NCBI RefSeq assembly: GCF_008386495.1
Contig: NZ_VTHJ01000080.1
Coordinates: forward strand, 1-37,261
Source: Streptomyces tailanensis
GTDB lineage: Bacteria > Actinomycetota > Actinomycetes > Streptomycetales > Streptomycetaceae
Length of the DNA stretch: 37,261 nt
Reading direction: 5' to 3'
In this document: piece by piece, positions 5,992 through 13,685 of the stretch
How the letters are laid out: each line of letters starts with the position of its first letter
How positions within the stretch are numbered: the first letter of the stretch is position 1
Program-made: the position numbers and the translations under genes
The notes under the pieces: generated by a model
What the model was told of the DNA's origin: nothing
Seen by the model: the letters and a program-made list of their open reading frames with translations, nothing else
Database searches by the model: none

Positions 5992-8121
5992 ATGGCAGCA
6001 GCTCCAGGAGGCACGGGCACGACGCCGCTGTCCCGGCTCGCAGCGCTGCACGGCGTCGCCACCTCCTACAGCCCCTCCCCGGACCGTACGGTCGCGGCCT
6101 CGGACGGCGCGGTCGTCACCGCCCTCGCCGCGCTGGACGTCGACGCGAGCACCCCGGAGGCCGTGGACGCCGCCCTCGCGGCGCGCGAACGGCAGCTGGG
6201 CGAACGGCTGTTGCCGCCGACGGTGGTGTGCTGGGGCGACGGCCCGGCCCTCGCCGCCCTGGCCGCGCTCCCGGAGGGCACCCGGCTGCGTATCGAGACC
6301 GAGCAGGGCGAACTCCGGTCCACCGTCGAGAAGTTGCCCCCGGGTGTGCACGCGCTGCGCGCCACCACCCCCGACGGCCGCACCGCCGAGGCCCACCTGG
6401 TCGTGGCCCCGCGCCGCCTGCCCGCCCCGCCCGGCCGCACGTACGGCCTCCTCGTCCAGCTCTACTCCCTGCTCTCCCGACGCAGCTGGGGCATGGGCGA
6501 CCTCGGCGACCTGGCCGAGCTCACCGCCTGGGCCGGCCGCGCCCTCGGTGCCGGATTCGTCCAGGTCAACCCGTTGCACGCGGCCGTCCCGGGCGCTCCC
6601 ACCGACCCCTCCCCGTACCGCCCCTCCTCACGCCGCTACCCCGACCCCGTCCACCTCCGCGTCGAGGACATCCCGGAGTACCCGTACGCCGTCGGTGCCG
6701 GCGACCGTCTCCCTACGCTGCTGGAGCGGGCTGGGCGGTTGCGCGAATCGGTGCTCTCCAAGGGCGAGCTGATCGACCGGGAGGCGGTGTGGGAACTCAA
6801 GCGGCAGGCGCTGGAAGTCGTACATGCCGCGCCCCTGGGGCCCGGCCGGCGGGCCGCGTACTGCGACTTCCTCGCCGAGGAGGGCGAGGCGCTGGAGGAC
6901 CACGCCACCTGGTGCGCGCTGGCCGAGGTGTACGGCTCCGACTGGCACCGCTGGCCGCCGGGCCTGCGCGACCCCCGCTCCGCCGACACCGCCCGCGCCC
7001 GCGCGGAGCTGATGGACCGCGTCGACTTCCACACCCGCCTTGCCTGGCTCACCGACGCCCAGCTGGGCACCGCGCAACGCTCCGCGCGCGACGCCGGCAT
7101 GCCGATCGGCCTCGTGCACGACCTGGCGGTCGGCGTCCACCCCGGCGGCGCCGACGCCTGGGCCCAGCAGGAGTACTTCGCGGCCGGCATGTCCATCGGC
7201 GCGCCCCCCGACGCCTTCAACTCAGGCGGCCAGGACTGGGGCCTGCCCCCCTGGCGCCCCGACCGCCTCGCCGAGTCCGGCTACGCCCCCTACCGCCGCC
7301 TCCTGCGCGCCCTCCTCCGCCACGCGGGCGCCCTGCGCATCGACCACGTCATGGGCCTCTTCCGCCTGTGGTGGGTGCCCCAGGGCCGGCCGCCGACGGA
7401 GGGTACGTACGTCCGCTACGACGCCGACGCGATGCTCGCGATCCTGGTGCTGGAGGCCTCGCGGGCCGGGGCCCTGGTGATCGGCGAGGACCTGGGCACG
7501 GTCGAGCCGGGTGTGCGCGAGACGCTGGACGATCGCGGTGTGCTGGGCACGTCGGTGTTGTGGTTCGAGCGGGACTGGGAGGGCACCGGCCGCCCGCTCC
7601 CGCCCGAGCGGTGGCGGGCGAACTGCCTCGCCACCGCCACCACCCACGACCTCCCGCCCACCGCCTCCCGCCTCACCGGCGACCACGTCGAACTCCGCCA
7701 CGGCCTGGGCCTGCTGCCCCGCCCCCTGGAGGAGGAGCGGGCCGAGGCCGCCGCCGACACGGGGGAGTGGCTGGCCCTGCTGGCCCGCCTGGGCCTCCTG
7801 AACGGCAGCCACGGAGGCATCTCCGCCGACGCCGAGGAGGCCGAGATCCAGGCCGTCCACCGCTTCCTGCTCCGCACCCCCGCCCGCATGATCGGCCTCT
7901 GGCTCCCCGACACGATCGGCGACCGCCGCCCCCAGAACCTCCCCGGAACGTGGGACCAGTACCCGAACTGGCGCCTCCCGATCGCGGACGGGGAGGCACG
8001 CCCGGTGACCCTGGAGGACCTTGCAGCCTCCCCTCGGCTGCACGCGCTGGTGGATGTGCTGCGGGGGCGGGCAGGCAGCGGCGACGTTGAGGGGGAAGGG
8101 GGCGAGGCGGAGGGGGTCTGA
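5992..8121 (+). CDS. malQ: 4-alpha-glucanotransferase (amylomaltase, GH77)
   Basis: This cytoplasmic enzyme of 709 residues transfers glucan chains between maltodextrins and releases glucose, serving maltose and glycogen metabolism. The GH77 catalytic set is present: the nucleophile D451 in LRIDHVMGLFRLWW, the acid/base E499 in VIGEDLGTVEPGV, and the stabiliser D553 in TTHDLPPT. LLVQLYSLLSRRSWGMGDLG (near 150-170) and the NPLHA / SPYRPSSRRYPDP segments form the substrate-side barrel start. The N-terminal 150 residues are the extra domain usual in actinobacterial MalQ. The ATG follows the previous stop without a gap. No other glycogen or maltose gene is in the window. No promoter is seen between the two genes. 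Confidence 0.95.
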   Translation: MAAAPGGTGTTPLSRLAALHGVATSYSPSPDRTVAASDGAVVTALAALDVDASTPEAVDAALAARERQLGERLLPPTVVCWGDGPALAALAALPEGTRLRIETEQGELRSTVEKLPPGVHALRATTPDGRTAEAHLVVAPRRLPAPPGRTYGLLVQLYSLLSRRSWGMGDLGDLAELTAWAGRALGAGFVQVNPLHAAVPGAPTDPSPYRPSSRRYPDPVHLRVEDIPEYPYAVGAGDRLPTLLERAGRLRESVLSKGELIDREAVWELKRQALEVVHAAPLGPGRRAAYCDFLAEEGEALEDHATWCALAEVYGSDWHRWPPGLRDPRSADTARARAELMDRVDFHTRLAWLTDAQLGTAQRSARDAGMPIGLVHDLAVGVHPGGADAWAQQEYFAAGMSIGAPPDAFNSGGQDWGLPPWRPDRLAESGYAPYRRLLRALLRHAGALRIDHVMGLFRLWWVPQGRPPTEGTYVRYDADAMLAILVLEASRAGALVIGEDLGTVEPGVRETLDDRGVLGTSVLWFERDWEGTGRPLPPERWRANCLATATTHDLPPTASRLTGDHVELRHGLGLLPRPLEEERAEAAADTGEWLALLARLGLLNGSHGGISADAEEAEIQAVHRFLLRTPARMIGLWLPDTIGDRRPQNLPGTWDQYPNWRLPIADGEARPVTLEDLAASPRLHALVDVLRGRAGSGDVEGEGGEAEGV

Positions 8122-8147
8122 CGGGGATGCGGCTCGGTGGGTGGCTG

Positions 8148-8187
8148 GGAGGTACCCCCCTCGCCCCAGCGGCGCGACTGCCCGCAG
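8148..8187 (+). repeat. dispersed intergenic repeat R2, copy 1
   Basis: This 40-bp element starts GGAGGTACCCCC and ends CTGCCCGCAG. An inverted copy with about 36 of 40 identical bases lies at 29551-29590. Both copies are in gene-free DNA downstream of genes. Such elements are scattered through Streptomyces chromosomes. Confidence 0.7.
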
Positions 8188-8230
8188 CCGCGTAGGCTGC
8201 GATCTCCGATTCCGGCCCACTGCCGCGCCC

Positions 8231-8302
8231 TGAAGGGGCGCGGGGCTGTGACATGTGCGGCTCCGCCGCGTGGGCGCGACCAGCCACAAACAACCCGCAC
8301 CC
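8231..8302 (+). repeat. dispersed intergenic repeat R1, copy 1
   Basis: This tract of about 72 bp contains GGGGCGCGGGGCTG and then GCGGCTCCGCCGCGTGGGCG, the latter able to form a small hairpin. A second copy in the same orientation lies at 24791-24860. Together with R2 it fills most of the 253 bases between malQ and the small membrane protein gene. Confidence 0.75.
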
Positions 8303-8374
8303 AAAACCCGGCCGAACCCGCAACGGCGCCCCCCCGGCCGAGCGGAGCGGAACCCCGTTAGATACGTTGGCCCC

Positions 8375-8626
8375 GTGGACAAGAAGAACGCCCTGCGCGC
8401 CGGAGCCCTCGCCGCCGGTACGACGCTGATGATGCTGCTCATGTCGTCCCCCGCGCTCGCGCTGATCCCCGACGACGGTGACGACCCGGGCCAGGGCCTC
8501 AATGTGATGGAAACGCTGGGCCTCTACGTCGTGGCGCCGATCGCGATCTTCGCGGTGATCGCCGGCCTGGTCATGGTCCTGGACAGGTCCACCGACCGGC
8601 AGCCGAAGGCCAAGGCGAAGGCCTGA
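8375..8626 (+). CDS. small membrane protein of unknown function
   Basis: This 83-residue protein has two hydrophobic segments: residues about 7-26 (a signal-like stretch, ALRAGALAAGTTLMMLLMSS, ending in ALA) and about 47-68 (LGLYVVAPIAIFAVIAGLVM). An acidic loop, PDDGDDPGQG, separates them, and the tail is Lys/Ala-rich (KAKAKA). The GTG at 8375 is chosen because the frame upstream runs into repeat R1 and encodes only Arg/Pro-rich sequence. No clear ribosome site precedes it. TAGATA at 8360-8365 could be a -10 for a transcript with a very short or no leader. The pattern is common to a small conserved actinobacterial family, but no function can be assigned. Confidence 0.75.
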   Translation: MDKKNALRAGALAAGTTLMMLLMSSPALALIPDDGDDPGQGLNVMETLGLYVVAPIAIFAVIAGLVMVLDRSTDRQPKAKAKA

Positions 8627-8660
8627 CCCCCACCTCCGCAACACTGCGACACTTCTCGCC

Positions 8661-8699
8661 GAGGGCACCCACGCGCACCCGTGCGCCGAGGGTGCCCTC
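8661..8699. terminator. bidirectional terminator between convergent genes
   Basis: GAGGGCACCC (8661-8670) pairs with GGGTGCCCTC (8690-8699). Inside, GCGCAC (8673-8678) pairs with GTGCGC (8681-8686). It separates the small membrane protein gene from tetR. Confidence 0.8.
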
Positions 8700-8707
8700 A
8701 GCGTGTC

Positions 8708-9280
8708 TCAGGGACGCGGCGCGGTGAGGTACCGCTGAATCGTCGGCCCCAGCCACGCCACGATCTCCTCCCGCCCCAGCGCCACCGCGGGCGGAAGCCT
8801 CAGCACGTACCGCGTCAGTGCCATCCCCAGGACCTGTGAGGCGATCAGTGCCGCCCGGGTCGCGGCCTGCTCCGGCTCCGGGCACACCTGCCGGGCGAGC
8901 GGAATCAGCTGATCGCGGAAGACGCCCTGGATCCGCTCGGCCCCGGCCTGACTCGTGGTGCCGACCCGGAGCAGCGAGCTGAGCACCTCGTTCTCCTCCC
9001 AGAGATCGAGGAAGTGGCTCACCAGCACCCGGCCCACCTCCCGCGGATCGAGCCCGGCGGGGTCGGGCATCCCCAGGTCGACATCGAGCGCCGCGGCGTA
9101 GAGCCCCTCCTTCGAGCCGTAGTACCGCATGACCATCGACGGGTCGATTCTTGCCTCCTTGGCGATCGCCCGGATGGTGGCCCGGTCGTATCCCTCGGCG
9201 GCGAACCGCTCACGCGCGGCCACGAGGATCGCGTGCCGTGTGGCGTCGGAGCGGCGGGGCGCCCTTTCCGTATCACTCAT
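8708..9280 (-). CDS. TetR-family transcriptional repressor
   Basis: This regulator has 190 residues. The N-terminal helix-turn-helix is canonical: ATRHAILVAARERFAAEGYD, then ATIRAIAKEARIDPSMVMRY with the recognition helix ending in YYGSKEGLYAAAL. The C-terminal ligand-binding domain resembles the TetR_C_33-type group common in actinobacteria (acidic segment near 80-95, then mostly helical). ATG 9280-9278 (MSDTERAPRR) is preferred over an upstream in-frame start, because the upstream extension would be encoded by operator repeats. The gene diverges from a FAD monooxygenase, and the 14-bp array between the two starts is the obvious target. It probably represses both genes. Confidence 0.93.
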   Translation of the reverse strand: MSDTERAPRRSDATRHAILVAARERFAAEGYDRATIRAIAKEARIDPSMVMRYYGSKEGLYAAALDVDLGMPDPAGLDPREVGRVLVSHFLDLWEENEVLSSLLRVGTTSQAGAERIQGVFRDQLIPLARQVCPEPEQAATRAALIASQVLGMALTRYVLRLPPAVALGREEIVAWLGPTIQRYLTAPRP

Positions 9281-9379
9281 GCCAACAACCGTAGGCCAAC
9301 ACGTGTTGACATACAAGAGATGCCAACCTATGTTGGCAAACGAACGTTGGCCAACAGACGTTGACCAACAAGCGTTGGC
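9281..9379. promoter_or_regulatory. tandem 14-bp array, probable TetR operator cluster
   Basis: Consensus GCCAAC-N4-GTTG repeats head to tail every 14 bp, so that each unit plus the next GC forms the 16-bp palindrome GCCAAC-N4-GTTGGC. Units start at 9281 (right arm GTAG), 9295 (ACGT spacer), 9309 (13 bases, degenerate), 9322 (CTAT, perfect, arms extending to 7 bp), 9336 (GCAAAC), 9350 (AGAC, right arm GTTGAC) and 9364 (ACCAAC). Neighbouring palindromes share two bases. The array fills the whole space from the tetR start codon to the monooxygenase ribosome site, and it covers the -35 and -10 of the promoter at 9306-9334. Confidence 0.85.
9306..9334 (+). promoter_or_regulatory. promoter of the FAD monooxygenase gene
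   Basis: A perfect -35, TTGACA (9306-9311), and a -10, TATGTT (9329-9334), are separated by 17 bases. Both boxes lie inside the 14-bp operator array, so a bound TetR would block polymerase. AGGAGG for the downstream gene is at 9380-9385. Confidence 0.65.
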
Positions 9380-9390
9380 AGGAGGCCGCC

Positions 9391-10899
9391 ATGAACGTCA
9401 AGACGGGCACGAACGGCACCAACGGCAACAGCACCCGCAACACCCGCGACGTCATCGTCGTAGGCGCGGGCCCCACCGGGCTCCTGCTGGCCGGTGACCT
9501 CGCCGCCGCCGGTATCCCGGTCACGCTCGTCGAGCGCCGCCCGCACAAGATCAGCAACCTCTCCCGCGCCTTCGTCCTGCACGCCCGCAGCCTGGAGCAG
9601 CTCGACGCCCGCGGCCTCGCCGGTGAACTGGAGGGCAAGGGCCGGAAGCTGGACCGCCTCCGGCTCTTCAGCCGCCTCACCTTGCGCCTGGACACGCTCC
9701 CCTCGCGCTTCAACCACCTCCTCGTGCTCCCGCAGTACGAGGTGGAGAAGGTGCTGGAGCGGCGGGCGGTCGAGGCGGGGGTGCGGTTCCGGTACGACAC
9801 CGAGGTGACCGGGGTCGACCAGGACGTCGACGGGGTGACCGTTCACGTACGCGGCCCGGAGGGTGAGAGCGAGGCGCTCGCCGCCGCCTACGCCGTAGGG
9901 ACGGACGGGCACCGCAGTGCCGTCCGCCGGGCGATAGGCCTGCCGTTCCCCGGCAAGTCGGTCATCCGTTCCGTCGTCCTCGCGGACGTACGCCTCGACG
10001 AGAAGCCCGAGGAATTGCTGACCGCGAACGCCGTCGGCGACGCCTTCGCCTTCATCGCGCCCTTCGGTGACGGCTACTACCGGGTCATCTGCTGGCACCG
10101 CGACCGGGACGTCCCCGACAGCGAGCCGGTCGACCTGGACGAGGTCAGGGAGAACACCCGGCTGGCGCTCGGCCGTGACTACGGCATGCGGGACGCCCGC
10201 TGGATGTCCCGCTTCCACAGCGACGAACGGCAGGCGCCCGCGTACAGGGTGGGCCGGGTCTTCCTCGCCGGCGACGCCGCCCACGTCCACACGCCGGCCG
10301 GCGGCCAGGGCATGAACACCGGCCTCCAGGACGCCGCCAACCTCGGCTGGAAGCTCGCCGCCGTCCTCGGCGGCCACGCCGGCGCCGCCCTCCTGGACAC
10401 CTACCAGGCCGAACGCCATCCCGTCGGCAAGGCGGTCCTCCGCAGCAGCGGCGGCATCGTACGGCTCGCCATGGCCAAGTACCCGTGGACGCTGGCGTTC
10501 CGCTACGCCCTCACCACCGTCCTCAACCACGTCGGCCCGGTCCGCGCCCGCATGGTCGGCCAGGTCACCGGCATCGGCTACACATACCCGGCGCCCCGTG
10601 GCTCCCACCGCCTCGTCGGCACCCGCGTCCCGGACGTCGCCCTCCGCTCCGGCGGCCGCCTCTACGAGTCGCTGCGCGGCGGCCGCTTCGTCCTCATCAC
10701 CCCGCGGGACGCCACCCCGCACGCGTACGACACCGGGGTCCGCAAGGACCGTCTTGCCGTGGAGAGCTGGGCGAGCGACCGGCGTACGACCGTCCTCGTG
10801 CGGCCCGACGGTTACGTGGCGTGGGCGGCGGAGGGCGCGGACGGTGACGTGGACCGGGTCGAGGCGGCGCTGACGGCGGCGCTGGGCACCGCTTCCTAG
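9391..10899 (+). CDS. FAD-dependent aromatic monooxygenase (PHBH / polyketide hydroxylase family)
   Basis: This is a group A flavin hydroxylase of 502 residues, expected to use NAD(P)H and O2 to hydroxylate an aromatic or polyphenolic substrate. The FAD fold has GAGPTG at 25-30 in VIVVGAGPTG, with the acidic end of strand two in VERR. The DG motif is in AVGTDGHRSAVRR, and the GD motif is in FLAGDAAHVHTPAGGQGMN followed by TGLQDAANLGWKLA. The C-terminal 110 residues form the thioredoxin-like domain found in antibiotic hydroxylases such as PgaE and RdmE. ATG 9391 is chosen because AGGAGG precedes it by 5 bases. An upstream TTG at 9361 lies inside the operator array. The N-terminal tail, rich in Thr/Asn/Gly, looks disordered. 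TetR control suggests a detoxification or inducible role. Confidence 0.93.
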   Translation: MNVKTGTNGTNGNSTRNTRDVIVVGAGPTGLLLAGDLAAAGIPVTLVERRPHKISNLSRAFVLHARSLEQLDARGLAGELEGKGRKLDRLRLFSRLTLRLDTLPSRFNHLLVLPQYEVEKVLERRAVEAGVRFRYDTEVTGVDQDVDGVTVHVRGPEGESEALAAAYAVGTDGHRSAVRRAIGLPFPGKSVIRSVVLADVRLDEKPEELLTANAVGDAFAFIAPFGDGYYRVICWHRDRDVPDSEPVDLDEVRENTRLALGRDYGMRDARWMSRFHSDERQAPAYRVGRVFLAGDAAHVHTPAGGQGMNTGLQDAANLGWKLAAVLGGHAGAALLDTYQAERHPVGKAVLRSSGGIVRLAMAKYPWTLAFRYALTTVLNHVGPVRARMVGQVTGIGYTYPAPRGSHRLVGTRVPDVALRSGGRLYESLRGGRFVLITPRDATPHAYDTGVRKDRLAVESWASDRRTTVLVRPDGYVAWAAEGADGDVDRVEAALTAALGTAS

Positions 10900-10903
10900 C
10901 CGG

Positions 10904-11452
10904 TCACGACCCGGTGCCCAGCACCAACCTCCGCAGCAGGTCGGCCAGTTGGCCGGCCTGTTCGTCGTTCAGGTGGGAGAGGGCCTCCGTCTGGATGGCC
11001 AGGCCCGCGACGACGGCCTCGTCCACCAGGCTCAGGCCCTCGTCGGTGAGGGTGACCTGGAGGGCGCGGCGGTCGTGCGGGTCGGGGGAGCGGCGCAGGA
11101 GGCCGGCGCGTTCGAGTTTGTCGAGACGGCCGGTCATGCCGCCGGTGGTGAGCATGAGCGTCGAGGAGAGCTGGCGGGGCGAGAGGGTGTACGGCTCGCC
11201 GGAGCGGCGCAGGGTCGCGAGTACGTCGAACTCCCCGCGCGCGATCCCGAACCGGGCGTAGGCCTTCTCCATCCGGTCGCCGAGCGTCCGCGAGAGCCGG
11301 TTGACCCGGCCGAAGACCTCCATCGCGGTGGTGTCGAGGTCCGGCCGTACGACCGCCCACTGGTCGATGATCGCGTCGACGGGGTCGCGGAGGGGCTGGT
11401 CGGGCTCGGTCCGGTCGGATCCGGGCCGGCCGGGGTGGGGGCTCGCGTTCAT
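10904..11452 (-). CDS. MarR-family transcriptional regulator
   Basis: This winged-helix regulator has 182 residues. The DNA-binding part covers about 75-140: GEFDVLATLRRSGEPYTLSP, then the recognition helix in MLTTGGMTGRLDKLERAGLL, and the wing RRSPDPHDRRALQVTLTDEG, with the invariant D-x-R-A. The flanking helices that form the dimer are present. ATG 11452-11450 gives a slightly long N-terminus of about 40 residues rich in Pro and Arg; I see no better internal start. The gene is divergent from a DMT exporter with a perfect 14-bp palindrome between, and its stop lies only 4 bases from that of the convergent monooxygenase. It likely represses the exporter and possibly itself. Confidence 0.93.
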   Translation of the reverse strand: MNASPHPGRPGSDRTEPDQPLRDPVDAIIDQWAVVRPDLDTTAMEVFGRVNRLSRTLGDRMEKAYARFGIARGEFDVLATLRRSGEPYTLSPRQLSSTLMLTTGGMTGRLDKLERAGLLRRSPDPHDRRALQVTLTDEGLSLVDEAVVAGLAIQTEALSHLNDEQAGQLADLLRRLVLGTGS

Positions 11453-11503
11453 GGCCCGAGTATCGAGTATCGGATGCGGGTCGGTCGACCGCGAGAAAGT
11501 GGC

Positions 11504-11533
11504 TTGACGGAAAGTTGCTTAGCGCTAAGCTAA
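11504..11533 (+). promoter_or_regulatory. MarR operator overlapping the exporter promoter
   Basis: GCTTAGCGCTAAGC (11517-11530) is a perfect 14-bp palindrome with TT and TA on its flanks. A -35-like TTGACG lies at 11504-11509. Any -10 would fall at about 11526-11533 (TAAGCTAA), inside the right arm. TTAGC/GCTAA half-sites are usual for MarR proteins. Confidence 0.7.
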
Positions 11534-11585
11534 TTAGGAGCAAGGCAATCGGCCCTGCCCGTCCAACCGCCGCGAAGGGCGTTCC

Positions 11586-12521
11586 ATGCTTCCCAAGGCC
11601 CCGAGCCGCCTCCCCCTCGTAGCCCTCACCGCCATCGCCCCCATCTCCTGGGGCACCACCTACGCCGTCACCACGGAGTTCCTGCCCCCCGACCGCCCCC
11701 TGTTCACAGGGCTGGTACGGGCGCTCCCCGCCGGGCTGCTGCTCATGGCGATCTCGCGGACGCTGCCGCGCGGCGCCTGGTGGGGGAAGGCGGCGGTGCT
11801 GGGCGCGCTGAACATCGGCGTCTTCCTCCCCCTCCTCTTCCTCTCCGCGTACCGGCTGCCGGGCGGTATGGCGGCGGTGGTGGGTTCGGTCGGGCCGCTG
11901 TTCGTGGCGGGCCTGGCCGCCGTCCTGCTGAGCGAGCGGCCGACTCCGCGCACCCTGCTCACCGGCGTCGCGGCGGCGCTCGGCGTCAGCCTGGTCGTGC
12001 TCAGGGCGGCGGGCGCGCTGGACCTCGTGGGCCTGCTCGCGGCGGTCGCCTCCACGGCATCCATGTCCGCCGGCGTGGTCCTCACCAAGCGGTGGGGCCG
12101 CCCGGAGGGAGTGGGCCCCCTGGCCCTCACCGGCTGGCAACTGACCATCGGCGGCCTGCTGATCGCCCCCGTCGCCCTCCTGGCCGAGGGCGCACCCCCG
12201 CCCCTGGACGACCGGGCGATCGGCGGCTACCTCTACCTCATCCTGGGCAACACCGCCGTCTCCTACTGGCTCTGGTTCCGCGGCATCGACCGTCTCCCCG
12301 CCACCCAGGTCACCTTCCTCGGCCCCCTCTCCCCCCTGACAGCGGCCGTACTCGGCTGGGCGGCCCTAGGCCAGGCGCTCACCCCGCTCCAACTCCTCGG
12401 CATGGCGATCGCCTTCGGCGCGACGATCCTGGGCCAGCTGCGGCCACGCCGACCGGCTACGGCGGAAGTCTTGAAGGCCTCCGCGAAGTCGCGACCGCTC
12501 AGTGGGGCCGGCGGGTGTTGA
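11586..12521 (+). CDS. EamA/DMT-superfamily exporter (10 TM)
   Basis: This membrane transporter has 311 residues, built of two EamA repeats of about five spans each. Repeat one starts at ALTAIAPISWGTTYAVTTEF and repeat two at LLAAVASTASMSAGVVLTKR. PLFVAGLAAVLLSERPTPR and LGPLSPLTAAVLGWAALGQA are the paired, conserved fourth-span segments ending in the (S/G)(E/Q) turn. Members export amino acids, metabolites or drugs; the substrate is not evident. The MarR palindrome upstream suggests induction by a small molecule. AAGGGCG lies 6 bases before the ATG. The last 23 bases overlap the convergent sigma-factor gene. The C-terminal 30 residues after the last span are Arg/Ala-rich and probably cytoplasmic. 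Confidence 0.9.
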   Translation: MLPKAPSRLPLVALTAIAPISWGTTYAVTTEFLPPDRPLFTGLVRALPAGLLLMAISRTLPRGAWWGKAAVLGALNIGVFLPLLFLSAYRLPGGMAAVVGSVGPLFVAGLAAVLLSERPTPRTLLTGVAAALGVSLVVLRAAGALDLVGLLAAVASTASMSAGVVLTKRWGRPEGVGPLALTGWQLTIGGLLIAPVALLAEGAPPPLDDRAIGGYLYLILGNTAVSYWLWFRGIDRLPATQVTFLGPLSPLTAAVLGWAALGQALTPLQLLGMAIAFGATILGQLRPRRPATAEVLKASAKSRPLSGAGGC

Positions 12522-13677
12522 GGCGGGCGGCCTGGCGTGTCAGGTGGACGTGTTCGGCGAGGTTGGGGGCCTTTTGGGCCGCCTCGGAGTAGAGCCGGGC
12601 TGCCGTCGTCAGGTCGCCGTCGCGCTCGTGCAGGTAGGCCGCCACCGCCGTGTAGCGGGGCAGTGAGGTGTCGAGCGCCGCCAGTGCCGCCAGGCCGGCG
12701 CGTGGGCCGTCGGCCTCGCCTACGGCGACCGCGCGGTTGAGGCGGACGACCGGGCTGTCGGTCAGGCGCGCGAGTTCGTCGTACCACTCGACGATCTGCA
12801 CCCAGTCGGTCTCCTCGGCGGTGGGCGCGTCGGCGTGGAGGGCGGCGATGGCGGCCTGGGCCTGGTACTCGCCGAGCCGGTCGCGGGCGAGGGCCGACTG
12901 CAGGATCCGGACGCCCTCCGCGATCGACGCGGTGTCCCACCGGCGGCGGTCCTGTTCGGCGAGCGGTACGAGGCTGCCGTCGGGCGCGGTACGGGCGGCG
13001 CGCCGGGCGTGGTGGAGCAGCATGAGGGCGAGGAGCCCCGCCACCTCGGGGTGGTCGGTCGCGGCCGCGAGCTGCCGGGTGAGGCGGATGGCCTCGGCGG
13101 ATAGGGGGTATTGCGGGACTTCCGCAATACCCCCTAGGTCGATGTCGCCGGAGTAGCCCTCGTTGAAGACCAGGTAGAGGACGCGCAGCACGGTGGCGAC
13201 GTCGCCGGGCCGGTCGAAGCGCACGCCGGCCACGGTGCGCTTCGCGCGGCTGATGCGCTGGGCCATGGTCGCTTCGGGCACCAGGTAGGCCCGGGCGATC
13301 TGGCGCGTGGTGAGCCCGCCGACGGCGCGCAGCGTGAGCGCGACCGCCGACGACGGCGTCAGGGAGGGGTGGGCACACAGGAAGTAGAGCTGGAGCGTGT
13401 CGTCCACCGCGGGCGCCGGCCCGGGCGCGGGCTCCTCGTCGAGGCGGTCCTCACGCCGGCGGCGGGCGGCGTCCGAGCGGGCCTGGTCCAGGAACTTGCG
13501 CCAGGCCACGGTGACCAGCCAGCCCTTCGCATCCCGCGGCGGGTCGGCCGGCCAGACGCGGACCGCCTCCACCAGCGCGTCCTGGACGGCGTCCTCGGCC
13601 GCCGCGAAGTCTGCTGCGCGGCGGACGAGGACGGCGAGCACGCCCGGCGTGAGACTCCTCAGCAGGGCCTCGTCCAT
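12499..13677 (-). CDS. ECF42-type RNA polymerase sigma factor with C-terminal extension
   Basis: This sigma factor has 392 residues, about twice the length of a simple ECF protein. Region 2 is FAAAEDAVQDALVEAVRVWP followed by AKGWLVTVAWRKFLDQAR. Region 4 is LTLRAVGGLTTRQIARAYLV followed by EATMAQRISRAKRTV. From about residue 165 the long TPR-like extension carries ECF42 hallmarks such as ETDWVQIVEWYDELARLTDSP and VVRLNRAVAV. This group has no anti-sigma factor and is paired with DGPF/YCII proteins, exactly as here. ATG 13677 has GGAG 11 bases upstream. An in-frame GTG at 13689 overlaps the upstream stop (GTGA) and would add four residues, so the start is uncertain. The signal sensed is unknown. 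Confidence 0.92.
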   Translation of the reverse strand: MDEALLRSLTPGVLAVLVRRAADFAAAEDAVQDALVEAVRVWPADPPRDAKGWLVTVAWRKFLDQARSDAARRRREDRLDEEPAPGPAPAVDDTLQLYFLCAHPSLTPSSAVALTLRAVGGLTTRQIARAYLVPEATMAQRISRAKRTVAGVRFDRPGDVATVLRVLYLVFNEGYSGDIDLGGIAEVPQYPLSAEAIRLTRQLAAATDHPEVAGLLALMLLHHARRAARTAPDGSLVPLAEQDRRRWDTASIAEGVRILQSALARDRLGEYQAQAAIAALHADAPTAEETDWVQIVEWYDELARLTDSPVVRLNRAVAVGEADGPRAGLAALAALDTSLPRYTAVAAYLHERDGDLTTAARLYSEAAQKAPNLAEHVHLTRQAARLNTRRPH

Positions 13678-13685
13678 CGTGAGGG

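Noticed and set aside
6228..8090. Long second open frame on the plus strand inside malQ
   Set aside because: Its Arg/Pro-rich product is a shadow of the malQ frame.
8255..8374. Longer N-terminus for the small membrane protein
   Set aside because: It would be encoded by dispersed repeat R1 and is Arg/Pro-rich; the GTG at 8375 starts a signal-like protein.
9281..9379. CRISPR array or replication iterons as explanation of the 14-bp repeats
   Set aside because: Units are palindromic, contiguous and spacerless, and lie between a TetR gene and its likely target, with no rep or cas gene; an operator array fits better.
9361..9390. TTG start for the FAD monooxygenase, adding 10 residues
   Set aside because: The extra codons lie in the operator array; ATG 9391 has AGGAGG at the right distance.
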